From Limnomonas spitsbergensis (lineage: Eukaryota > Chlorophyta > Chlorophyceae > Chlamydomonadales), in assembly GCA_037349105.1 (NCBI GenBank), contig JAYJMM010000042.1, forward strand, positions 475,501 to 539,500: 64,000 nucleotides of DNA, given 5' to 3'. Position 1 is the first letter of the stretch. Each line of letters starts with the position of its first letter. Made by a program: the position numbers and the translations under genes. Below, one piece after another: positions 21,601-32,659 of this stretch. Under the pieces are notes generated by a model. That model did not search any database. It saw only the letters and a program-made list of their open reading frames with translations, and was not told the DNA's origin.

Positions 21601-23292
21601 GCAGCATGTGTAAGAGTACCGACAAAGTCAACAGGAGCATGAGTAAGAGTACCAACACAATCAACGGCAGCATGTCTAAGAGTTACGACATCAATCATAT
21701 CATCAACAGCCGCATGGCAGCACGTGTAAGCACTTGGCTCTAGCAACTGTTTTTTTTGCTTTCCCTGCACTCCCTTACAGAAGTGCCTGGCCCTTGCAAA
21801 AAAAACAGAAAAAGGCAAGCGTACGATTGCTCAGGAGAAGCGCAATAAAGTAAAGAGAGCAGCAAGCATGCATACAGCATACCAAGAGTGGGCATACAAG
21901 TATCAATACACCGAGCAATGAGAAGGCATCGCCATTCCGCCGTCACCCAACACAATATGATATGAAGAAAAGAGCAAAGAGCACGTAACATACCAAATCC
22001 CACATCAAAACCCAGCGCCAGTGCGACAGGGCACACCTCCATGCAAGCCCAGCCCCATGCATGTTACTGGACTAGGAGCGTGCATGTTCCCTCCCCCATG
22101 CATGTTCCCTCCCCCATGCATGTTCCCTCCCCCATGCATGTTCCCTCCCCCGTGAAGCCACACCTGGGCCCAGTGCAACTGCGACAGGGCACACTACGAT
22201 GCAAGCCCAGCGCCAAATGTTCCAATGGTTGGGCTTGACCTCATCCCTTGCATTCTTGAACCTGGTACAGGGGGACAGAGTTCAAGGCTGAAGAAGGCGC
22301 CCAGCTTTCAAGACTGACAAAGGCTACAATAATGGAAGGCTTAAGAGAGCTCCTAGAATGGCATGAGCAGGGAGGTGTGCCACCCATCATGTTTCAAGAG
22401 GGGCACCCGCAAGCGACTTCAAAAACATACATGTCATGACGATCACGAAGATTTCTTCCCCTCGTTTTCTCAGCCCCGTCATGTATCAGCATTTCAGTTT
22501 TTGCATTAAACCATTGACACGCCATGTTTACCCTAATCAGTTCACCCCGCTGAACTGATGGTCTGTCTCAATCCATGTACCAACCCTGCGCACTACCAGC
22601 TCTCTTACCATACTGCCAGTAGAAGGCAGGAGGTGGCCACTGCCAAACCATAGCCGGAGAGCAGCGTCACCTCATAGACGATCGTGAGATTAGTGGTAGA
22701 GGCGCCAGTGCCAATGGTGTAGGCACTGATGGCAAAAGTAATGCAGCGCACTGAAACAGCATGTTTGGGGGGAAAGGGTGGAGGTTGAGGGTGAACAATG
22801 CATACATGTGGGTAGGTGTTCAGGGTACCTCGAATCTAGGAGCAGCATGTATACAAGTGAGATGCTTGGGTGGGTCGTGCTGGGTGGCATTGGTGATGAG
22901 GTAGCTGATTTGCGATTGTGAGCCCCACTCGTGATGGAGTCGACCGGTTAGGCTAAAAACAGGAATTATTCATCTACCGGTATCCTGCCTGGGAGGATGC
23001 ACGTCCATATAGACCATGTGGCTGCAGAAACCAAGCATCGAGCGGTGGGGCGTCCAGCAGCGATAACACAATATAAATGTGTGCCACATCATGAAATCCT
23101 CCATAAACATTGGAAGGGGACAATGTAAAGCCTCTGGTACACAGACTTACGTAGGCCAGCTACTCCCAGGATTGCGTAGAGGGAGTAGAAGCGTGTCCAC
23201 ACCGCCTCCACTATGCAGACTATCCCAGTTATAAAGAACACAGCGGCACACACGATGGCTGCAGCCAGGGACTTGCCCAGAGGGAGAGTCAT
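18663..23292 (-). CDS. Multi-pass (about 7-TM) membrane protein MP-A
   Basis: Exons in coding order: 23292-23151, 22750-22609, 22261-22195, 22036-21994, 21536-21445, 21081-20926, 19713-19597, 18782-18663 (879 nt, 292 residues). Every phase matches and all borders are GT-AG. Hydrophobic segments lie at about 8-30, 36-58, 72-96, 112-145, 155-182, 217-237 and 248-270, suggesting seven membrane spans. A charged loop (KGSQYLEDEEHNKGNSKGKS) separates spans 5 and 6. The start ATG immediately precedes span 1. MP-B (42129-50464) is a paralogue with the same exon phases. The family is not recognised; THH1/TOM1-like or RTA1-like proteins have a comparable layout, but no diagnostic motif is seen. The 158-bp gap between 22194 and 22037 is flanked by duplicated exon sequence and is absent from MP-B. 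The gene diverges from the HNH gene with about 1.26 kb between start codons. Confidence 0.82.
18930..19575. repeat. Cluster of element B copies in MP-A intron 6
   Basis: Plus-oriented copies lie at about 18930-19070 and 19135-19260, and a minus-oriented copy at about 19300-19575 (GGCCTGAGCAGCAGGGCTTG, CCGTAGGCCATGATGTAGCT). The first two share a 150-bp period, including GTGAGGGGGGAGGTGACCAT. Confidence 0.7.
19740..19855 (-). repeat. Two copies of MP-A exon 6 acceptor and 5' end
   Basis: GGAACCAGCTACCAA(C/T)GCCA, then AGGAAC(C)GGACCTGGAAGG, is the true acceptor region at 19684-19722 (plus-strand reading). It recurs at about 19751-19792 and 19819-19857, with a period of about 67 bp. Confidence 0.85.
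19860..20500. other. AT-rich intronic stretch, no feature seen
   Basis: This lies within MP-A intron 5. No repeat family or open frame of note was recognised. Confidence 0.45.
20510..20905. repeat. Two element B copies, inverted
   Basis: A plus-oriented copy (20510-20690: TTTGTGGCCAGCATTGCTGC, GGCCGGTCCAGGTTTGGCCC) is followed by a minus-oriented copy (20705-20905: GGCGGCCCACCAGGCAGCCA, GGCCCAAGCAGCATGCCTTG). They are placed tail to tail. Confidence 0.7.
22021..22235 (-). repeat. Duplicated MP-A exon 3 segment around an 18-bp repeat
   Basis: On the minus strand the phrase CTGGGCTTGCAT(C/G)G(T)AG and GTGTGCCCTGTCGCA occurs at about 22209-22180 and again at about 22051-22022. Between them lies a 4-copy array of CATGTTCCCTCCCCCATG (22083-22150, plus-strand reading). 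Splicing from the first GTGTGCCC to the second restores an uninterrupted phase-0 frame. Confidence 0.85.
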
Positions 23293-24549
23293 TTACGTCG
23301 AAGCAACTGACAACAACAGGCCAAGGAGTAGTGGGATTCAGACGCACTGGTTAAGAAAATGTGTCCCAGTTGTGTGCAAAGCCTGGCGGGTGAGATGACT
23401 TTTCGATGAGACTTGAAGTACGACAGGGGCGGAAGAGGCTGGAGCTAGGTGGGTGCTGCCAGGGGCTCGCCACTCCTCGGCACCCAACAGGCCAAAACCC
23501 TGGATATCACAGCCAACGGTCGCTAATACAGGAGCACACGGTAGCATCTCTAATTCTGTTGCTCTGAGGCATATTATAGTGCCCGAGTTCAAATAGTTGG
23601 GAATCAACTATCGAGATCCCACAGCACAGCATCTCGATCCGTTGAATATATTCTGAATCAAACTTGACGATACCAGGCTTACATTTGCACCTAATGAAGC
23701 ATGCAGCGTGAACACTAGTGATCGCGCTCGACATATTTTAGCGCAGCTCTAGATTCCCACCTTTCGAACTCATACCACCTACAATTTCGCGCCAGTGGAC
23801 ACGACCACGATCGGGAGAAAGCTCATGTGCTGAAGCTCAGCCAGCGCGTGTGAAAGTCTCAATTTTCACTACAACGTCTTGCCTGTCAAAGGCTTCGACG
23901 TCTCTCGAAAAAACCCTAGAGCACCGGTGCTCTAAGCTCAAATTCACGTCCCCCGGTCCGCCCCAGCCAGCAGGTGCGTCCCACCCTTACGCCTGACACA
24001 TGCATGCTGCGCCGCATTGAACAAGACCCACATGAAACAAACTCATACAGAGTCGCCACGACCTCATGTTCCCACCCTGAGGCTGACGCTGCACATCACC
24101 GTCATGCGTTTCTGCATGTCATGCCCCCCAACAGGACCATGATATCTGCAAGGCAGCAAACCTGGAGGCCCCAAAAGTGAGTAAATGCAGGTGTCAGAGG
24201 TCGGGCCCGTGTGGAAATAAGGCCATGGTCGCCACCTGAACCCTGTGAGCTTTCTCGAACGGAACATCCTATAGCATGGATTCACTCTCGCGGCCAGCAG
24301 GTTGTAGGGACCGTGTCTACAGCACAGGCACGCAGTTAAATAGGACCTCATGTTACAGGCTGTCCATCTCATCTCGGCCGCTGTCAAGCCCATGAACCCT
24401 ATGCTCAAGTGATACTAAGCAGGATGGGTCCTCCATTAGTGGTCCTAGACCGCAAGCCCACAATTGCGCCCACCTTTGTGATACGGCGCGTCTAGTAAAC
24501 CGGCCGCGAACAGCTCGTCACTCTAGCTTCCCCCTCCTGCCAGTCGACC
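23293..24549. promoter_or_regulatory. Divergent intergenic region between MP-A and the HNH gene
   Basis: This 1.26-kb stretch separates two head-to-head start codons. It shows no coding signal and no array, so it presumably holds both promoters. No specific promoter motif could be assigned. Confidence 0.45.
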
Positions 24550-27500
24550 ATGTCGTCCTTGATTGATTTGTGCCCGCACAAGGGATTATGCACGCACTGC
24601 GCTCCAACTGCCTCTAACTACCTCTTCAACAGGGCGAATCTGGATCCGTCTGCCTTCCTATGGATCACTCCACTCCAGAACCGCCGCCTCAGGGCTCCGC
24701 CTACGCCCCGTCAACAGCAACATCAGAGATACCTGCAGCCCTCCGCCGCCGTGTACGATCCTTGCACATCAGGCACTGCCACCTACACGTCCACAGCGGC
24801 CTTACGAGCCGCCCCCACGTTCACACTATCGCCACACTTGGCAGGGCCAGGCATTGGCTCTTTGGCGCCAGGAGGCTGGCATCACGGATCTAGATCCAGA
24901 AGCGCCGGGCAGGGCAGGGGCGCTGTCACGGCCTGGTCATCGGTGTCGAAAGGGCACGGCCCGCTAGACGGCCCGGGGGCTTCCATGCCTTTGTTCAAGA
25001 AGAAGACTGACGGACTGTTGCTGGGGTGAGGGGTTTGTTTCAAGTCCTGAATATTTGAAATAGGGGGATTTTGGAGTCGGCTTTCCCAGCCATTCCTCTA
25101 CTGAACCCTCCTTCTTCAACCCTAGACCCTCAATCGACAAGAAGGTTGAATCAGGGTAGATCCCTCATTTCTTGTAGCCTGAGGCTTGAGCCCTCTTTTT
25201 CACATGTTGCTGAAACCTATCACCGTTGCCCCACCCGCGCGTACAGGCGGAAGTGTGCTGAGGGGCAGACACCCTCAGGCCAGGCTGCCCGCTCATCGCC
25301 CACCACAGCCACTTCGGCAGTTGGCCCCGTGTCGGCGCTGTCCTCTTCAGCCTCTGTGCTGGAGAAGGAGGAGGAGCAGGGGGGCTCGCAGTCCTCAAGC
25401 GGTGGCTTACTCACTGGAGGTGGGGCTGTGACAGGGGGGCGGACCTTTTTGTCACTAAAATAATGTTCTGATGTCAGGTGGAAGAGGACCAGGGGGCTCA
25501 GTGGCTCACTATCTTTAAGCGGCTGCTTAATCCCTAGGCTATCATGGGGACTATGGCTCGATGAACGTTGGGGCTGTGTTTCTTCTACTGGCTCCTAAAC
25601 CACCCTGGACAGGCTGCCCTGCACCTGCCAAAGCCGGATGGGGTTTAGCTGGACCGGCTCGCGGCCGGAGTTCCAAAAGGGATGGCTGACCCGCATAAGG
25701 GCGTACAAGGCCTCCGTTCAGAGGCAGAACGTTTGCTTATGTGTAGCTGCTCTTCGAAAAGAAGAAATTTTGCCTTTTGGCCGTAAAAGAAAAAACACGA
25801 ATCGTATGATATGAGGAGAGCTCGTTTCCAAATGCATGTTCCCTTCTGTTGCAATTCTGAAACAAAGGCCATCAATGAAGCAGCATCTGACATACCAGAG
25901 ATGTGGTCATCGTGATAATATTGCCTTGGCCAACCCTAAACCCTATATCCTCCCCTTGTTGCGTTGCATCAGATCGTGTGATGATCACCCCCAACAACCT
26001 CGCCAAGAACCGTGCCCTGGTGTTGGACTGCTCTTATCGGCCCCTCAACGTGATCAGCTGGGCCAAGGCAGTGATGATGGATTGGACTAGTAAGGTGAGC
26101 CGCCAGCTGACGCCAGGGACTGAGAGGACATGAGCCCTGGATGGGGGGATAAGGAGGACATGAACACCCTGGGCCAAGGCAGTCATGATGGATTGGACTA
26201 TGCGCTCTGGTTGAGAGGGCAGAGAGGAGTATTGCGTGGTCAAAGAGTGTGGCGTGGCCAAAGAGTGAGATGTGGTCAATGAGTGTGATGTGGTAAAGGC
26301 AGGCTCATCTAGCGATATCATTGAATTCATGGGATGGGAAGGACTAGGGCAGGGAAGATTTGGGCTGGGAGGACTTTGGCGACAGCTCAGACGGATGGCT
26401 GAGAAAACCTGGCCACTAGCTGGCATGTTTTGATGGGAGGCTAGGATGACATGGCCGGCCACCCCATTTGTGGCCAGCCATGCTGTTTTTACCGCCGGCC
26501 GTAAACCTGTCAAGGCCTGGTCCCAATGGGGGCTCTGATGGAAGGCAAGGAGGACATGGCCCAAAGCCGTCCGGGTCAGATATGTGTGGGTTGGGCGAGG
26601 GGTGTGTCCCCCTACCCTGGAAGAAAAGTACTTGCACATCGCCGGGGAAGGCAAACGGTCGGGGCGGTGGGAGGGGACGCAGCCGGCAAGGGTGAAATGG
26701 CTAATGCAGCCTCTTTTTGTTTCTCAAGTTCCTCCTTTGAAGTTTTCCAAGCATATTGGCTTCTGCTGCTCCGCCACTGCCTCCCCTCCCCATCTGAAAG
26801 TTTTTTTTTTTTGATATGAATCTTCAGCCGATCCTTGAAATTTCCAAGGGTTGTTTCTTTTGTAAGGTTAAAAAGAAGCAGGATCAGACTCTGAGGGGGC
26901 CCTGCATGGCCGGTCCTGCAGCTCCATCCCCCCCTCTCCTCATCCCCCCTCCTCCTCATCCCCCCTCCTCGTCATCCCCCCCTCTTCCTCATCCCCCCTC
27001 CTCCTCATCCCCCCTCCTCCTCATCCCCCCTCCTCCTCATCCCCCCTCCTCCTCATCCCCCCTCCTCCTCATCATCCCCCCTCCTCCTCACCCCCCCTCC
27101 TCCTCATCCCCCCTCCTCCTCATCATCCCCCCTCCTTCTCACCCCCCTCCTCCTCATCATCCCTCCTCCTCGTCCCCCCTCCTCCTCATCCCCCCTCCTC
27201 CTCGTCCCCCCTCCTCCTCATCCCCCCTCCTCCTCATCCCCCCTCCTCCTCATCCCCCCTCCTCCTCATCCCCCCCCTCCTCCTCATCCCCCCCCTCCTC
27301 CTCATCCCCCCCCTCCTCCTCATCCCCCCCCTCCTCCTCATCCCCCCCCTCCTCCTCATCCCCCCCCTCCTCCTCATCCCCCCCCTCCTCCTCATCCCCC
27401 CCCTCCTCCTCATCCCCCCCCTCCTCCTCATCCCCCCCCTCCTCCTCATCCCCCCCTCCTCCTCATCCCCCCTCCTCCTCATCCCCCCCTCCTTCTCTTC

Positions 27501-30500
27501 CCCCCCTCCTCCTCTTCCTCCCCTCCTCCTCATCCCCCCCTCCTCCTCATCCCCCCTCCTCCTCATCCCCCCTCCTCCTCATCCCCCCTCCTCCTCATCC
27601 CCCCTCCTCCTCCTCCCCCCCTCCTTCTCCTCTCCCCTCCTCCTCATCCCCCCTCCTCCTCATCCCCCCTCCTCCTCATCCCCCCCTCCTCCTTGTCCTC
27701 CCCCTTCTCCCCCCCACCTACAGGCCCAGGTCGTGGAGTACTACCCTGCTCCGGCTCATGCAATCTCAGGGCAGGGCCCACACCAGCTGCCTGCAGTGCT
27801 GCGGGTGGCCGCATACGTGGACATCAATGAGGTCAGGCCAGGAGGGGTGGCGGGGTAATGATTGCAGCACATGCGAGTGTCAAGGAGGCTAGGTCAGGAG
27901 GGTACGGGGCTGAAGGCTTCCCATATGTTGACATCAATGAGGTAGGGCCGGGAAGGGTGGCGGGGTAACGTATGCAGCACATGCGAGTGTCAAAGAGGCT
28001 AGGTCAGGAGGAGTAGGGGGCTGAAGGCTGCAGCATATGCGAGTGTCAAAGAGGCTAGGTCAGGAGGGTACGGGGCTGAAGGCTTTCCATATGTTGACAT
28101 CAATGAGGTAGGGCCGGGAAGGTTGGCGGGGTAACGTATGCAGCATATGCGAGTGTCAAGGAGGCTAGGTCAGGAGGGGTACGGGGCTGAAGGCTGCAGC
28201 ATACGTGGAGATGAATGAGGTCAGGCCGGGAGGGGTAGCGGGGTAACGCATGCTTCTTATGCGAGTCAAGGAGGCTAGGCCAGGAGGGGTGGCGGGGTAA
28301 CGCATGCTTCTTATGCGAGTCAAGGAGGCTAGGCCAGGAGGGGTGGTGGGGTAACGCATGCTTCTTATGCGAGTCAAGGAGGCTAGGCCAGGAGGGGTGG
28401 TGGGGTAAATTTGCAGCATGCGCGAGTATCAAGGAGGCTAGGCCAGGAGGGGTAGCGGGGTAACGTATGCAGCATATGCGAGTGTCAAGGAGGCTAGGCC
28501 AGGAGGGGTGGTGGGGTAAATTTGCAGCATGTGCGAGTATCAAGGAGTTCAGACCACCAATGGTGGGGTGGAGCAGGACAGGGCTGGGCACTGGGCTGGC
28601 CAGGAGTGTGTAAGGGTGGGTAGGGCATGTCAGGGTTGGGCAGAGCGTAGGGCTGGGCAGAGCACAGGTTAGACATTGGAGAACAGGGCTGAGTGAGACT
28701 GGACAGGGTTGAGCAGAGCACAAGGCTGGACAGAGCACAGTTTAGGCAATGGAGGACAGGGCTGAGCGGACTGATCCTCCTTCTCAGGAGTAATGCCGAG
28801 CAAGGATACTCCTGCCTGATACCCTGGTAGGTGCACATGTCAGAGCCAGTGGATGGCGCACCTAGCTGGGCTTATACCTTAACCATTACAAACAGAGACA
28901 ATTCCTTGATTGACGCCCTGAGAATCGTAAACCCTTAACCACTGTACTATGTGACGGATCGCCACAGTGTGGGGGGGTGCACTTCACCCGGACCCCTGAG
29001 TACAAAAGCTGTGTGTGGATCCCTTGATAGAAAGCACTGTTTTCATAACCCTCAATAAAAGCGCTGCCTGTAGAACCATTCCTCCAAAACCTGCATGCGG
29101 AACCCTTCCTGAGATCTGCATGCCGAACACTTCATCCAAACACTGCCTGCTCCGTGTGACAGGTGGCAGCAGAGGTGGCCGTCACCCGCCACAACATTAT
29201 GATCAGAGACAAGTTCTCTTGCCAGTAAGTTGTGAGATTCTAGACTCCTTTGACCCTCACAACCCGCCCCATCCCCCAACACACATACCTGTCATCCCTT
29301 CCCGGTACCTCGCCCCAAATGCCTCTGAAACATGTATGTACTGCTGAAGGTATCTCTTATTGTGATCTGCCTTTGCCTGCCAACTCATGGCTGTCTCATA
29401 CTTTCAAAATCAGCCATTCCCAGCTGTCCCTGAGCTCCCCCCCGACCCACACCTCTTCACACCTCGGGGGCCTGTGGCGCTGTTGTCGATTGTTCTGGTG
29501 CCAAGACTTAGTTTAGCGCACACCAGACCACCTTGGGGAGCCTCCGGGCGACCATCACTAGGCCACCTGGGATCAAACCATGACCAGTCAGCAGCCCAAG
29601 CAACAAAACTTGCCGTGACCACCCCGCTCCCCCCCACCGCAGGCCATGACGTAATTGAAGTATAGCAGCTGTAACCACCACGCTCCCCCTGGCCGCAGGT
29701 CATGATGTGACTGAAGTGTAGTTGCTGTGTGCTAAACAAAATAGGTGCAGCGTGCTCAAGCACTTGGGTGTGTTCGAATCCCATCTATCACCTCGTCAGT
29801 GCCCTATTGCATGGACTGAAGGTTGTCTGGAAGCCCAAACCATTTGTCCTATTGAAAATATTTAAATTTTCCCGAAACCCTTGCCTATTGAATGGATTTG
29901 AAATTGTCTGACAGCATGTATAGAGTGCATGTAAGTTTGTTTCAAAGCCAGAACCATTTGCCCCATTGAATGGATTTGAATTTGTCTGACAGCATGGGCC
30001 CTTTTGTTTGTGTAGGTACTGTGGTTGCCGAGGCCGTCAGATCGAGCTGACCTTGGACCACGTCATCCCGGCTAGCAAGGGCGGGCGCAACAGCTGGCTC
30101 AACCTGGTCACGGCTTGCATGAAGTGTAACCAGGCATGTGATTTTCTAGGGTGGAGGAAGTGAAATCAGGCATGTGGTAAACTAGGGTGGGGAAAGTGTA
30201 ACCAGGCATGCGGTTATACAGGGTTGTTGAATTGTAATGAGGTATGTGTTTGTACAGGGCGGATGAAGTGTAACCAGGCATGCGTGCATATAGGGAGAGG
30301 GGATGGATGTGTTGCAGTCACTTGCGGGATGTCTCATGGTTGACATATGAGGCCTAATGCGGGATGTCTCATGTTTTACACATGAGGCCTAATGCGGGAT
30401 GTCTCATGTTTGACACATGAGGCCTAATGCGGGATGTCTCATGGTTGACACATGAGGCCTAATGCGGGATGTCTCATGTTTGACACATGAGGCCTAATGC

Positions 30501-32659
30501 GGGATGTCTCATGTTTGACACATGAGGCCTAATGCGGGATGTCTCATGTTTGACACATGAGGCCTAATGCGGGATGTCTCATGTTTGACACATGAGGCCT
30601 AATGCGGGATGTCTCATGTTTGACACATGAGGCCTAATGCGGGATGTCTCATGTTTGACACATGAGGCCTAATGCGGGATGTCTCATGGTTGACACATGA
30701 GGCCTAATGCGGGATGTCTCATGTTTGACACATGAGGCCTAATGCGGGATGTCTCATGGTTGACACATGAGGCCTAATGCGGGATGTCTCATGGTTGACA
30801 CATGAGGCCTAATGCGGGATGTCTCATGGTTGACACATGAGGCCTAATGCGGGATGTCTCATGGTTGACACATGAGGCCTAATGCTGGATGTCTCATGGT
30901 TGACACATGAGGCCTAATGCGGGATGTCTCATGGTTGACACATGAGGCCTAATGCGGGATGTCTCATGGTTGACACATGAGGCCTAATGCGGGATGTCTC
31001 ATGTTTGACACATGAGGCCTAATGCGGGATGTCTCGTATGTTTAAACGTATGTTTGACATCCCACCTGACATGTACCCTATACCATGTACAGGTGAGATG
31101 TTTGACATGCGAGGCCTCATGCGGGGTCTTCAATGTGAAGCCTCACGTGGGATGTGACACCTCATGCGCCACGTATGCCTCTGACTGCTGTGTTGCTGTA
31201 GGGATAGCTGTGGGCAATGGAATGAGATACATTGGGTCGATGGGGGCTATCATACTAATAGACTGTCCATAACCCAGGCGCTAATTGGCTGTTGTTTTTA
31301 TTGACTCGCCAGGCTGCATCTAAATTTGCCAGCGCTCGCGGATGCTAGTGGAACTGGCCACTAGGCTCATACCTCTTGCCCGTGGACTCTGGCCGCTGCC
31401 GCTGCTACTGCTGTGCCGCTCCCTCTGGCTGGCAAGCTTGCCCTCGGCTGATAGCCGCCTGCCTGCCCTTTCAATCCGTAGAGGAAGGGCGACAAGTCTC
31501 TGGAGAAGATGGGATGGAAGCTGAAGAGTGCCCCCCGGGTGAGCGTGTGGGAAGAATAGGGTGCGGCGAAACCCTATCCGGGGTCTTGTCTAAACAGCAG
31601 GGTTGAAGAACCGACCCCTTCCCGCTTTCGGCTGTCGGCTTTTCGCTTTCTTCTCAAATCTTTTGGCCGCTGAACGGCGTATACTTCCCTGCTAAACAGG
31701 AGTGTCGTAGTAGAAGCTCATGCTGATAGAACTCCCCGGCAGGGATGCTCTGTACTTCAGAAGAAGGAAATCTACGTCCAATGAGGGTGTGGGGGGTTGA
31801 GGAAACAGCGCAGCTTGGGGCCGAAGACACATCCGCGCCGTTTCCATTACTAATTCAGTTTTGCCAAGCCCTGCCAAGCTCAACGGGAGTAAGTACTTAT
31901 CGAGTCTTTAATCGTTTCAATACTCGGACTCTAATCATCTCGTGTTAAAACTTCCATTATATTGAAATCAATGCCTCGGCTTATACTGAGCATTCTTTCC
32001 AACGCAATGGATCCCTGGGATACAGTGAATTATCTGGGACCGAAACGCTCAGTTGGAGACCTGACATCTAATTAATCAATTCACGATAGCAAACCTGGAA
32101 GTTTGGAAGGCCTTAAACTAGCCAAAGTGCCATCAAGCAAAATAAAATATCGCCGCCTCTGTTATTCAGAGGCGGCTTTGATGTGTTGTCAAGTCCAGCG
32201 GAGCGCCACAATACATAGGGCAGAGAACGGGATCTACCTCTGCCCCCCTCCCCCCCTGGGCCTTCTTCCAGCAAGCAGGCCTGCAGTGGCGTATTCAAGT
32301 GATGACCCCCCTTTTTGATGATCATTTACAGGACACGCACGCATGCATGCACCTTGTCACTTGGCGCACTCCCCCCATCTCTGCTTCTGCAGGTTCAGAC
32401 AAGAAGAGAAGCCTTTTTCTTTGTTCTCAACTCCTACTCAGAAGGCAACTTCTCTAAAACATACCTACGCTCTGCTTCCCTTTTCCAGCGGCCCTCACCC
32501 TGGGAGATTGGTGTGGTAGCCGGTCTCAGCTTCAGAGATGTGGAGAATCCCTGCGCCGAGTGGGAGCCGTACCTCGAGCCGTACCGCATGAAGATCCGCG
32601 AGATCCGCAGGCAGGCGGAGGAAGCCGGGGAGTACCCCGTGTGGAGCCAGGAGGACTAA
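24550..32659 (+). CDS. HNH endonuclease-domain protein
   Basis: Exons 24550-25025, 25247-25419, 25973-26094, 27724-27831, 29163-29224, 30016-30133, 31482-31538 and 32489-32659 total 1287 nt (428 residues), and every phase matches. Residues 1 to about 215 are low-complexity, rich in Pro, Ser and Arg, and may contain an organelle-targeting region. From about 230 the sequence follows plant and bacterial HNH proteins: [43 protein letters not shown] (313/316 CxxC), [13 protein letters not shown] with His329 as the expected catalytic His, Asn343, and ACMKCN (348/351 CxxC), then KGDKSLEK and PSPWE. The ββα-metal fold would cut DNA, but the physiological target of this family is unknown. Intron 6 starts with GC instead of GT. 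The exact acceptor of exon 5 could also be 8-10 bases further on. Confidence 0.87.
25470..25540 (+). repeat. Copy of HNH exon 2 3' end in intron 2
   Basis: The exon 2 end (GGAGCAGGGGGGCTCGCAGT, CAAGCGGTGGCTTACTCACT) reappears diverged as GGACCAGGGGGCTCAGTGGC and TTTAAGCGGCTGCTTAATCC, about 110 bp downstream. Confidence 0.7.
26160..26205 (+). repeat. Copy of HNH exon 3 3' end in intron 3
   Basis: GGGCCAAGGCAGT(G/C)ATGATG followed by GATTGGACTA is the exon 3 end at 26060-26090 and recurs at 26168-26199. The donor itself (AGTAAGGTGAGC) is not preserved in the copy. Confidence 0.88.
26440..26545 (+). repeat. Dispersed element B
   Basis: It holds TTTGTGGCCAGCCATGCTG, GCCGGCCGTAAACCTGTCAA and GGCCTGGTCCCAATGGGGGC, inside HNH intron 3. 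Confidence 0.7.
26925..27715. repeat. Polypyrimidine minisatellite (CCTCCTCCTCATCCCCC)n
   Basis: Units of 15-17 bp run for about 790 bp up to the acceptor of HNH exon 4. The plus strand is almost pure pyrimidine apart from single A residues. The Pro/Ser-rich and Gly/Arg-rich long frames here are repeat artefacts. Confidence 0.95.
27925..28560 (+). repeat. Exon 4-end copies grading into a minisatellite (HNH intron 4)
   Basis: The exon 4 end ACGTGGACATCAATGAG|GTCAGGCCAGG (27815-27842) is echoed at about 27927, 28094 and 28203 (TTGACATCAATGAGGTAGGG; GTGGAGATGAATGAGGTCAG). These are followed by units with GGAGGGGTGGCGGGGTAACG, CATGC and GAGTGTCAAGGAGGCTAGG to 28560. The later units drop the exon part and repeat at about 60 bp. 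Confidence 0.85.
28561..28790. repeat. Degenerate (GGACAGGGCTGAGCAGAGCA) repeat
   Basis: Loose copies of CAGGGCTGG/GAGC-type units continue from the intron 4 array, within the same intron. Confidence 0.6.
29515..29735 (-). repeat. Dispersed element B with a short internal duplication
   Basis: It contains GCGCACACCAGACCACCTTG, GGGATCAAACCATGACCAGT and GCAGCCCAAGCAACAAAACT. The end (ACCACCGCTCCCCC, GCAGG(C/T)CATGA, GA(A)GT) is duplicated with a 56-bp period. Confidence 0.7.
30121..30290 (+). repeat. Five copies of HNH exon 6 end and donor
   Basis: GAAGTGTAACCAG|GCATGTG (the true exon end and GC donor at 30121-30140) recurs at about 30157, 30192, 30229 and 30264, with a period of about 36 bp. 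The fourth copy reads GAG|GTATGTG and so carries a canonical GT. Confidence 0.9.
30325..31038. repeat. 35-bp minisatellite, about 20 copies
   Basis: The unit is GCGGGATGTCTCATGTTTGA plus CACATGAGGCCTAAT. Each unit contains a perfect 7-bp inverted repeat, CTCATGT-ttgac-ACATGAG. Copies are nearly identical except for GTTTGACA/GGTTGACA alternation. Confidence 0.95.
31780..31850 (+). repeat. Dispersed element C
   Basis: It shares GGAAACAGCGCAGCTTGGGG, CCGAAG, CACATC and GCGCCGTT with 43540-43600, and partly with 43925-43960 and 58015-58045. Confidence 0.6.

Noticed and set aside
26816..27892. 358-aa Pro/Ser-rich frame
   Set aside because: Intronic CCTCCTCATCCCC satellite; the true HNH exon 27724-27831 is in another frame.
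30325..31038. CRISPR-like array of regularly spaced repeats
   Set aside because: Units are contiguous 35-mers with no unique spacers, in a eukaryotic intron.
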